Positions 23,931 through 30,079 of a stretch of DNA of 30,079 nt are shown in pieces. The stretch's first letter is position 1. The number at the start of each line of letters is the position of its first letter. Below the pieces are notes generated by a model. That model was given only the letters and a program-made list of their open reading frames with translations. It was not told where the DNA came from and did no database searches. The stretch comes from JBEVEP01 sp040512755 (GTDB lineage: Bacteria > Pseudomonadota > Alphaproteobacteria > Rhizobiales > Rhizobiaceae), in contig JBEVEP010000042.1 of the NCBI GenBank assembly GCA_040512755.1, positions 1 through 30,079 on the forward strand, written 5' to 3'. A program made the translations under genes and the position numbers.

Positions 23931-25184
23931 TCAGGACGGCCGCACCAGCACGTGCTTCTTCTTGCCGAGCGAGAGCTTGATCGCGCCAGATTGTGTGATA
24001 TCGGCAAGAGTTACGATCCGACGATCATCCGAGACCTGCTCGTCGTTGAGCCGCACGCCGCCGCCCTGCACCTGTCGGCGCGCTTCGCCGTTGGAGGCGA
24101 CGAGCCCGGCGCTGACAAACAGCGAAAGAATGCCGATGCCAGCCTCGAGGGTATCGCGCGCGACCTCCATCGTCGGCAGCGTATCGGCCAGCGTGCCTTC
24201 CTCGAAAGTCTTGCGGGCTGTCTCCTGCGCCAGTTCCGCCGCCTGACGGCCGTGCAGCATCGCCGTTATCTCCGTTGCCAGCACCTTTTTGGCGTCGTTG
24301 ATTTCAGCTCCGCCAAGCGCGGAGAGGTGTGCGACCTCATCCATAGGTAGCGTGGTGTAGAGCTTCAGGAAGCGCCCGACATCGGCGTCCTCGGTGTTGC
24401 GCCAGTATTGCCAGAAATCGTACGGGCTCATCATATCCGGGTCGAGCCAGACTGCGCCGGACGCCGTCTTGCCCATTTTTGCCCCGGAAGATGTGGTGAG
24501 CAGCGGCGACGTCAGAGCGTAAAGCTGCGGCGTTCCGAGCCTATGACCCAGGTCTATGCCGCTGACGATATTTCCCCACTGGTCGGAGCCGCCCATCTGG
24601 AGCCGCACGCCGTAGCGCCTGCTCAGTTCCACGAAGTCGTAGGCCTGCAGGATCATGTAGTTGAACTCGAGAAATGAAAGGGACTGCTCCCGGTCGAGCC
24701 TCAGTTTCACCGAGTCGAACGTCAGCATGCGGTTGACCGAGAAGTGCCGGCCGACGTCGCGTAGGAAACTGACGTAGTTGATGTCCATCAGCCAATCGGC
24801 GTTGTTGACCATCAGCGCGTCGGACGGGCGGTCACCGAAGCGCAGGTAGGGGGCGAAGTTCCGGCGGATCCCGGCGAGATTGTCTTCAATGTCCTCAAGG
24901 GTCAGCAGCTTGCGCGCCTCGTCCTTGAAAGACGGGTCGCCGATCATGGACGTTCCACCGCCCATCAGCGCAATCGGCCGGTGGCCAGTCTTCTGCATCC
25001 AGTGAAGCATCATGATCTGGATCAGCGAGCCGGCATGCAGGCTCCTTGCCGTCGCATCGAAGCCAATATAGGCAGACACGGTTTCCTTTGCGAAAAGATC
25101 GTCCAGGCCGGCTTCATCGGAAATCTGCTGAATGAAGCCACGCTCAGACAGGATGCGCAGGAAATCTGACTTGAAAGCGGACAT
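23931..25184 (-). CDS. tyrS: Tyrosyl-tRNA synthetase
   Basis: The product has 417 residues and charges tRNA-Tyr in the cytoplasm. Class I signatures: the HIGH equivalent SLHAGS (48-53), YIGFDATA before it, the tyrosine-binding YMILQAYDF (about 176-184) and GGSDQWGNI (198-206), and the KMSKS equivalent KMGKT (236-240). An S4 RNA-binding domain closes the protein (ARRQVQGGGVRLNDEQV...). It is the TyrRS form common in alphaproteobacteria. It is divergent from anmK and converges with the AsmA-like gene with 21 bases between stops. Confidence 0.97.
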   Translation of the reverse strand: MSAFKSDFLRILSERGFIQQISDEAGLDDLFAKETVSAYIGFDATARSLHAGSLIQIMMLHWMQKTGHRPIALMGGGTSMIGDPSFKDEARKLLTLEDIEDNLAGIRRNFAPYLRFGDRPSDALMVNNADWLMDINYVSFLRDVGRHFSVNRMLTFDSVKLRLDREQSLSFLEFNYMILQAYDFVELSRRYGVRLQMGGSDQWGNIVSGIDLGHRLGTPQLYALTSPLLTTSSGAKMGKTASGAVWLDPDMMSPYDFWQYWRNTEDADVGRFLKLYTTLPMDEVAHLSALGGAEINDAKKVLATEITAMLHGRQAAELAQETARKTFEEGTLADTLPTMEVARDTLEAGIGILSLFVSAGLVASNGEARRQVQGGGVRLNDEQVSDDRRIVTLADITQSGAIKLSLGKKKHVLVRPS

Positions 25185-25284
25185 TGTTTTCTCGCGGCTG
25201 ATTGGCTCGGTCGATCCGGCATTGGCGTGGCCGAAGCAGGCGCTTTAACATCTGAAGCCACGGAATCACAAGGATAGCGACTTC

Positions 25285-26409
25285 ATGGCGCTGATGACGG
25301 CGATCGGATTGATGAGCGGGACCTCGATGGACGGGATCGACCTGGCCGTGCTGCGTACCGACGGCCGCGACACGATCCAGCTCGGGCCGTCAGCATCGAT
25401 CGCCTACGACGCGGCCTTTCGCCGTCGTATCGAAGCGTCGTTGGAGAACGCCAAGCTGATCGTGGCTCGCGAGGACCGCCCCGGTGATCTGAGTAAGCTT
25501 GAGGGCGAGATCACTTTACGTCACGCCGCAGCGGTTGATCACTTTCGACGCTCTCTGCCGAACGCGTGGCAGAATCCGGACCTGATCGGATTCCACGGCC
25601 AGACTGTGCTGCACCGCCCGCAGGCGGGTGTGACGGTACAGCTCGGAGACGGTCGGCTGCTTGCGCGCAAGACAAACATCCCGGTCATTTACGACATGCG
25701 GGCCAACGACATGGCGCATGGCGGGCAGGGCGCGCCACTGGTGCCGGCGTACCATGCTGCGCTGGCAAGGTCTCTGCCCGCGCCTTTGGCCAACCGGCGA
25801 CCGGCAGTCTTCGTTAATATCGGAGGCATTTCCAATATCACCTATGTGCCGCCCACCGGCGATCCGATCGCATTCGACACCGGGCCGGGCAACGCCCTGA
25901 TCGATCAATGGGTGATGCGGGAAGGTGGCATTCCGTTCGACGCTGGCGGCGCAATAGCCAGCGAGGGCGGGGTAGTGGCCGTAGTGGTCGAGCGCTACCT
26001 CGGTAACCCATTTTTCAAGCAGTCCGGTCCGAAATCGCTTGATCGCAACGACTTCACTCTCGCCCCGGCCGAAGGGCTTGAGCTTTCAGACGGCGCGCGC
26101 ACGCTGGCCAAGGTGTCAGCCGAAGCAATCCTGAAGTCGGTTGAACACTTGCCGGAACAGCCGAAACTTTGGATCGTTTGCGGGGGTGGGCGGAAGAACC
26201 CGCACATCGTCGGCGATCTGCGCGAGGGTGCTGCGAAATCGGCTGCCGAAGTGATCGTTGCGGAAGATGCCGGGTTGGACGGAGACGCGACCGAGGCCGA
26301 GGCTTGGGCCTATCTGGCGGTGAGGTCGGCGCTTGGTTTGCCGCTGACTTTTCCAACGACGACTGGATGCCGACAAGCCGTGAGCGGCGGGGTGCGGGCG
26401 GATCCCTGA
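25285..26409 (+). CDS. anmK: Anhydro-N-acetylmuramic acid kinase
   Basis: The product has 374 residues. AnmK opens and phosphorylates 1,6-anhydroMurNAc to MurNAc-6-phosphate during peptidoglycan recycling. The ASKHA-fold motifs are seen: GLMSGTSMDGID (8-19), IGFHGQTVLH with HGQT at 104-107, GGQGAPLVP (146-154), NIGGISNIT (178-186), FDTGPGNALID (197-207) and a C-terminal WIVCGGGRKNPH. AAGGA lies just upstream of the ATG. It is divergent from tyrS, an arrangement common in Rhizobiales. No murQ (etherase) is in the window. Confidence 0.96.
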   Translation: MALMTAIGLMSGTSMDGIDLAVLRTDGRDTIQLGPSASIAYDAAFRRRIEASLENAKLIVAREDRPGDLSKLEGEITLRHAAAVDHFRRSLPNAWQNPDLIGFHGQTVLHRPQAGVTVQLGDGRLLARKTNIPVIYDMRANDMAHGGQGAPLVPAYHAALARSLPAPLANRRPAVFVNIGGISNITYVPPTGDPIAFDTGPGNALIDQWVMREGGIPFDAGGAIASEGGVVAVVVERYLGNPFFKQSGPKSLDRNDFTLAPAEGLELSDGARTLAKVSAEAILKSVEHLPEQPKLWIVCGGGRKNPHIVGDLREGAAKSAAEVIVAEDAGLDGDATEAEAWAYLAVRSALGLPLTFPTTTGCRQAVSGGVRADP

Positions 26410-26715
26410 TCGGAGACTTCGCAAAGCTTCATCCGGGCATCGGCGCATGCGCGTTGCCGGTTGGATCGCAATGATGCCGACTTCCCCCGCAAACTCGCCG
26501 ACAGTCATTCCTCGTAGGCCCTGCGTGGCGTGGCTAATTTCTAAGCGGACAAAATAGTTCATCTTCGTTGACTTCAACGGCCCTCTCGTACGTTACTAAT
26601 CTTGGTAATTTGCTGAAGTTAGTAAGTTACTGCCATAGTTTACGATACACTTTTATTATGTAATAATACCCTGTTGTTGTTATGCTTGATTGTGCAACTG
26701 CGCGCGGAGGGAAGC
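26410..26715. other. AT-rich gap upstream of the EEP gene
   Basis: These 306 bases hold no gene. From about 26540 the sequence is conspicuously AT-rich compared with everything around it. It contains two dyads: TTACTAA (26593-26599) with TTAGTAA (26619-26625), and TATTAT (26654-26659) with ATAATA (26663-26668) around GTA. The ribosome site GGAGG of the next gene lies at its right end. Confidence 0.5.
26593..26625. promoter_or_regulatory. Inverted repeat TTACTAA-N19-TTAGTAA
   Basis: These are perfect 7-bp inverted arms whose centres are 26 bases apart. They lie about 90 bases upstream of the EEP ATG in AT-rich DNA. They could be paired half-sites for a dimeric regulator. Chance is not excluded in AT-rich sequence. 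Confidence 0.3.
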
Positions 26716-27786
26716 ATGGCAAAAAAAGACATCAGGATTGCAAACTTCAATCTGCTGAATTTGAACCTTCCCAACGCTCCGATCTATGACAGCGAGGGCT
26801 GGACGCCGGCAGAATATGCATCGAAAATCGTATTTTCTTCACGGGTGCTCGATGCCATCAATGCCGACGTTATCGGCTTTGAGGAATGCTGGGATGCGCA
26901 GGTTCTCGACGATATCTTTGCGGCGCCGAACCTGAAAGGCAGATACGACCTGGTTGCGCGAACCCTGGATCCCCGGGGGATACAGGTTGCGCTGGCAGCA
27001 AAGAAAGGGCTCATCGCAGCGGAGCCGGTCTGGATAGAGGAGTTTCCGGAGACTGCGCGTTTCGTCAATCTGCAGGAAGCGCGTGACGCACAGGAGTCGG
27101 TGACGGTCACGATCAGTCGCTTTTCGCGCCCGCTCTTGCGTGTTGTGATCAACAAGGCCGCCGATACCCCGGACATCGTCTTCTACGTTGCCCATTTGAA
27201 ATCGAAAGGGCCGACGACGCTTAAGAGAAACTCTGCCAATCCTGTGCAGAAGGCGCACAATTTCATCGCGCGAACCGTTGTTTCCCACGTGCGCCGGATG
27301 GTTGAGGCCGGCGCATTTCGGGCCATTATCGATGCCGAAATGAAGGGGAATGACAAACCAGTCGTCATCGTCGGCGATCTGAACGACGCCACTCTGTCGG
27401 TGTCTACGGAACTGCTGTCGGGCAGCCCGGGCTATCGCTTCTTTGCAAAAAGCACGGCGGGTCTGAAATCCGATACCGGGCTTTACACCGTCGAGAAGCT
27501 GCAACAGCTTCGATCGTTCCGGCATGTCTATTACACGCACATTTTCAAGAACCAGATGGAGTCACTCGACCACATCATGGTGTCCGACTCCTTCTATGAC
27601 CATTCCTCAATCCGCAAATGGTCGTTCCGCGAGATGCAGGTTCTTAACGACCATCTGACGGCGACCGAAGCTGAACGCAACCGGCTGGGCTACAACGACC
27701 ACGGGATCATTGTGGCGCAGTTCGAATGGAACCCGATGGTGCAGGAGGCCGAAAGGATTGTCGCCGAAGAGGGGCCGAGCAGCTGA
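26716..27786 (+). CDS. Endonuclease/exonuclease/phosphatase family protein
   Basis: The product has 356 residues with the DNase I-like (EEP) fold. Active-site motifs run in order: NFNLLNLN (10-17), FEECWD with metal-binding Glu57, YVAHLKSKGP with His160, GDLNDA with Asp221 and Asn223, SLDHIMVSD with Asp285-His286, and NDHGIIVAQF with the catalytic Asp328-His329. The substrate could be nucleic acid, a phospholipid or an inositol phosphate; the sequence does not decide. There is no signal peptide, so the enzyme is probably cytoplasmic. The ATG at 26716 is preferred because GGAGGGA lies 6-12 bases upstream; the frame opens at 26674. It converges with the hydrolase gene. Confidence 0.87.
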   Translation: MAKKDIRIANFNLLNLNLPNAPIYDSEGWTPAEYASKIVFSSRVLDAINADVIGFEECWDAQVLDDIFAAPNLKGRYDLVARTLDPRGIQVALAAKKGLIAAEPVWIEEFPETARFVNLQEARDAQESVTVTISRFSRPLLRVVINKAADTPDIVFYVAHLKSKGPTTLKRNSANPVQKAHNFIARTVVSHVRRMVEAGAFRAIIDAEMKGNDKPVVIVGDLNDATLSVSTELLSGSPGYRFFAKSTAGLKSDTGLYTVEKLQQLRSFRHVYYTHIFKNQMESLDHIMVSDSFYDHSSIRKWSFREMQVLNDHLTATEAERNRLGYNDHGIIVAQFEWNPMVQEAERIVAEEGPSS

Positions 27787-27809
27787 CCCGCCCCTTCGAA
27801 ATCTAGGGT

Positions 27810-28484
27810 CTACCGAAGCCGCCTCGGCCGCGGATCCGCCAGTTCACCGGCGAGACGGCGGTCGAGATAATCCGCGCATTCTTCGATCAGAAGATCGGAG
27901 TCGTTGGAGAAGAAGTGATTGGCGCCGGGGATCGTCTTCTGTGTGATCGTGATTCCCTTCTGCGTGTGCAGCTTGTCCACGAGCCCCTGTACGTCCTTTG
28001 GCGGCGCGACCTTGTCGGCATCGCCATGAATGATCAGACCCGATGAAGGGCAGGGCGCCAGGAAAGAGAAGTCATAGGTATTTGGCTGCGGCGCAATCGA
28101 GATAAAACCTTCGATCTCGGGCCGGCGCATCAGAAGCTGCATGCCGATCCATGCGCCGAACGAATAGCCAGCGACCCAGCAGGACTTCGAGTCGGGATGC
28201 AGCGACTGGATCCAGTCGAGTGCGGCGGCTGCGTCCGAGAGTTCCCCCGTGCCGTGGTCGAACTCGCCCTGACTGCGCCCGATGCTGCGGAAATTGAAGC
28301 GCAACGTCGTAAAATTGCGCTTCTGAAACATGTAAAAGAGGTCGTAGACGATCTTGTTGTTCATCGTGCCTCCGAATTGCGGATGTGGATGAAGAACAAT
28401 TGCGATCGGCGCGCTCTTTTCACTCGATGGCTGATAGCGGCCTTCGAGACGACCAGCTGGTCCGGCAAAAATGACCTCGGGCAT
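27810..28484 (-). CDS. Alpha/beta hydrolase (COG2945-type)
   Basis: The product has 224 residues. The catalytic triad is visible: Ser108 in the nucleophile elbow GYSFGAW, Asp155 in HGDADKVAPP and His190 in PGANHFF. The oxyanion-region motif HPHPQFGGTMNN (32-43) and FNFRSIGRSQGEFD are typical of the small dienelactone hydrolase-like group often called COG2945. No signal peptide is present. ATG 28484 has GGAG at 10 bases; the frame's ATG at 28496 does not. In several Rhizobiales this gene sits beside the Suf genes, as here (divergent from the cysteine desulfurase), but a role in Fe-S assembly is not shown. Confidence 0.86.
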   Translation of the reverse strand: MPEVIFAGPAGRLEGRYQPSSEKSAPIAIVLHPHPQFGGTMNNKIVYDLFYMFQKRNFTTLRFNFRSIGRSQGEFDHGTGELSDAAAALDWIQSLHPDSKSCWVAGYSFGAWIGMQLLMRRPEIEGFISIAPQPNTYDFSFLAPCPSSGLIIHGDADKVAPPKDVQGLVDKLHTQKGITITQKTIPGANHFFSNDSDLLIEECADYLDRRLAGELADPRPRRLR

Positions 28485-28576
28485 GAATGACTCCAATCGC
28501 CAGGGAGGTGCGACAGGTGCCGACGGGAGAATCTATCTCCGGCCTTGACGAGTCGCAGGTCGCTCCATAGAAGCTA

Positions 28577-28595
28577 GTTTAGAATTGTTCAAAAC
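28577..28595. promoter_or_regulatory. Irr-box-like (iron control element) site before suf genes
   Basis: GTTTAGAA (28577-28584) and TTCAAAAC (28588-28595) are inverted half-sites with one mismatched pair and a 3-base spacer. Known: the Irr regulator of Rhizobiales binds a TTTAGAA/TTCTAAA-type palindrome, and suf operons are among its predicted targets. The site lies 93-135 bases from the two candidate starts of divergent genes. Assignment is inference. Confidence 0.5.
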
Positions 28596-28643
28596 TGGAG
28601 CGGCGTGACCGCCCCTTGTTGAGCGGGTAAATAGGACGGCTGA

Positions 28644-28659
28644 CCTTGTAATTTCAAGG
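28644..28659. promoter_or_regulatory. CCTTG-N6-CAAGG palindrome before the cysteine desulfurase
   Basis: The perfect 5-bp arms enclose TAATTT, 23-53 bases upstream of the two possible ATG codons (28682, 28712). An Rrf2-type (IscR/RirA) regulator would be a natural candidate for a suf operon, but the pattern is short and not an exact match to any consensus I can state. Confidence 0.3.
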
Positions 28660-28711
28660 AAAAACGCCCAACGGCCCGTAAATGAAGTCGGACAGGGCAA
28701 AACGCGAAGAA

Positions 28712-29875
28712 ATGGCCGGAAACCGAGCCTATCTCGACTACAATGCCAGCGCGCCGCTCCTCGCGTCGGCTCGCGCTGCGATGCTTGCTGCGCTCGAAGC
28801 CGACGCGAACCCCTCCTCCGTACATAGTGAAGGGCGCGCCGCGCGCCGCTTGGTCGAGGAAGCGCGGCGTCGGGTCGCGGAACTCGTCAATGCCAGGCCG
28901 GAACATGTTGTTTTCACCTCTGGCGCGACGGAAGCCGCAACGACGCTGTTGACCCCGGACTGGCAGATGGGGCGCGGGGCAGCGCGCATGGCGAAACTCT
29001 TCGTTTCTGCTGCCGATCATCCCTGCATTCTGGGTGGCGGTCGCTTTCCGCGTGAGCAAGTCGAGGTGATCCCGGTCGATAGCCAGGGGGTAGTCGAGCT
29101 CAGCGCGCTGAGCAGCGCTCTTGCGCGGCACGACCGCTCGCTAGGCTTGCCGCTTGTCGCGATCCATCTCGCCAACAACGAGACCGGCGTCATCCAGCCT
29201 GCGAACGAGATCAGCGCGATTGTGAAGGGCGTGGGCGGCGTACTCGTGCTGGACGCTGTTCAAGCAGTTGGGAGAATTCCTGTCGATATTTCAGACAGTT
29301 GTGCTGATTTCCTTATAATTTCCTCGCACAAGATCGGCGGACCCAAGGGAGCCGGCGCGTTGATCGGTGCGTCCGACCTGCTGATGCCTCGCCCGCTTGT
29401 TACTGGCGGTGGGCAGGAAAGAGGCCACCGGGCGGGGACGGAAAATCTCGCCGCCATCACCGGATTTGGAGCGGCAGCTGCCGAGGCTCTGACCGCGCTG
29501 AGCGCCGCGGGCGAGCTTCGCGCCAAGCGCGATGTCATCGAAGCGGCAGTGCTGTCTCAGGCGCTTGATGCGGAAATCTTCGGCGCAGGCGCGGAGCGGC
29601 TGCCGAATACGACATTCTTTGCCGTTCCCGGCCTGAAGGCGGAGACTGCGCAGATCGCATTCGATTTGGCAGGTGTCGCGCTCTCGGCGGGGTCTGCCTG
29701 CTCGTCCGGCAAGGTCGGGCCAAGCCACGTGCTGAAAGCGATGGGACACAGCGGCGATCAGGGCGCGCTGCGTGTCTCGATCGGCCAAGCGACCAGTGAC
29801 GAAGAAATTGCTCTTTTCACCACGGCGCTTGCCGGCATATTGGCGCGCCGTGGTGGAAAGACGAAAGCGGCGTAA
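28712..29875 (+). CDS. Cysteine desulfurase, IscS/NifS-like
   Basis: The product has 387 residues. The PLP enzyme removes sulfur from L-cysteine for Fe-S cluster assembly. Seen: AYLDYNASAPL at the start, SGATEA (70-75), His103 stacking on PLP (AADHPC), NNETGVIQP (155-163), Asp181 (LDAVQAVG), PLP lysine Lys207 (SSHKIGGPKG) and the persulfide Cys330 in the longer mobile loop SAGSACSSGK of class I enzymes. ATG 28712 matches the family start; ATG 28682 would add ten residues, and both lack a good ribosome site. sufB follows after 163 bases on the same strand, so it belongs to a Suf operon. Irr-like and palindromic sites lie upstream, pointing to iron-responsive control. Confidence 0.92.
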   Translation: MAGNRAYLDYNASAPLLASARAAMLAALEADANPSSVHSEGRAARRLVEEARRRVAELVNARPEHVVFTSGATEAATTLLTPDWQMGRGAARMAKLFVSAADHPCILGGGRFPREQVEVIPVDSQGVVELSALSSALARHDRSLGLPLVAIHLANNETGVIQPANEISAIVKGVGGVLVLDAVQAVGRIPVDISDSCADFLIISSHKIGGPKGAGALIGASDLLMPRPLVTGGGQERGHRAGTENLAAITGFGAAAAEALTALSAAGELRAKRDVIEAAVLSQALDAEIFGAGAERLPNTTFFAVPGLKAETAQIAFDLAGVALSAGSACSSGKVGPSHVLKAMGHSGDQGALRVSIGQATSDEEIALFTTALAGILARRGGKTKAA

Positions 29876-29964
29876 GGCCGCATGGAATGCGGGCTAACGC
29901 AGCCCGTGGATGCCGTGCTTTTCGCGGGTGTCGGGGTGAATTCCCTGGCGAAAGGCACTATATG

Positions 29965-29995
29965 GAACTTACGCCGCACTGCGGTGCCATAGTTC
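29965..29995 (+). other. Hairpin in the desulfurase-sufB spacer
   Basis: CCGC-ACT-GCGG (29974-29984) forms a short stem-loop. Flanking GAACT (29965-29969) and AGTTC (29991-29995) can pair around it with an internal loop. It may be a processing or attenuation element between the two genes. The evidence is only the symmetry. Confidence 0.25.
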
Positions 29996-30038
29996 GAAAA
30001 CTGCCGGGCCTTGACCCCGGCGTGGATGGAGAGCGCTG

Positions 30039-30079
30039 ATGCCTGCTGTGCAGGAGACGATCGAGCAGGTCCGCAAGAT
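30039..30079 (+). CDS. sufB: Fe-S cluster assembly protein SufB (5' end only)
   Basis: Only the first 13 codons are in the window: MPAVQETIEQVRK, the start of alphaproteobacterial SufB as I know it. GGAG at 30028-30031 is 7 bases upstream of the ATG. SufB is the scaffold core of the SufBCD complex. The cysteine desulfurase just upstream supports the call. The gene runs off the window edge, so length and integrity cannot be judged. Confidence 0.75.
   Translation, partial: MPAVQETIEQVRK

Overview
The window reads as chromosomal DNA of a GC-rich alphaproteobacterium, most likely a Rhizobiales (Hyphomicrobiales) member near Mesorhizobium and the Phyllobacteriaceae. The evidence is the gene set and its wording: a DUF1489 protein, clpS-clpA with a basic ClpA tail, a D,D-carboxypeptidase carrying a SPOR domain, a rhizobial-type intergenic palindromic repeat, a phasin gene with TGC-N3-GCA sites, and a cysteine desulfurase-sufB order preceded by an Irr-box-like site. 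The taxonomic call is inference; no rRNA gene is present. I see no CRISPR array, no intact insertion sequence and no prophage module.

Layout. 1-2.4 kb is a loosely packed, accessory-looking stretch: an XRE-like DNA-binding protein behind a dyad, a 76-residue one-helix protein, and a 2OG-Fe(II) oxygenase with a terminator. 2.48-2.84 kb holds two divergent tRNA genes, tRNA-Val(UAC) on the minus strand and tRNA-Asp(GUC) on the plus strand. 3.2-5.65 kb is a two-gene surface-polysaccharide cassette (GT2 glycosyltransferase and a Wzy-like membrane polymerase), closed by a 143-bp TA-flanked palindromic MITE. 5.8-9.3 kb carries L-serine dehydratase behind a cluster of TACGGA/TCCGTA half-sites, DUF1489, and an overlapping pair of VWA-domain and membrane-anchored J-domain genes. 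9.4-11.4 kb has the divergent carboxypeptidase and phasin genes. 11.5-14.5 kb is clpS-clpA with a visible promoter and a terminal hairpin.

14.5-18.2 kb contains a repeat-bearing gap, an azlCD-type amino-acid exporter pair with two mutually exclusive hairpins in front of it, and two tandem PAP2 membrane phosphatase/phosphotransferase genes. The second PAP2 gene is split by a frameshift in a run of seven T. 18.2-20.4 kb is on the minus strand: an M23 endopeptidase, a 25-residue membrane miniprotein with its own terminator, and a Bcp-type peroxiredoxin. 20.5-23.9 kb is one large AsmA/DUF3971 protein. 23.9-26.4 kb holds tyrS and anmK, divergent. An AT-rich 306-base gap precedes an endonuclease/exonuclease/phosphatase-fold protein. 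The right end has an alpha/beta hydrolase divergent from a cysteine desulfurase, followed by the start of sufB, so the Fe-S assembly operon continues past the window.

The common theme is the cell envelope: polysaccharide synthesis, peptidoglycan trimming and recycling (carboxypeptidase, M23, AnmK), lipid-phosphate enzymes and an AsmA-like protein. This is interleaved with housekeeping genes (Clp, TyrRS, Suf). Nothing here is plainly a new defence or mobile system. The most checkable novelties are the T7 frameshift, the TA-flanked MITE, the half-site cluster before sdaA, the overlapping hairpins before azlC, and the VWA/J-domain pair.
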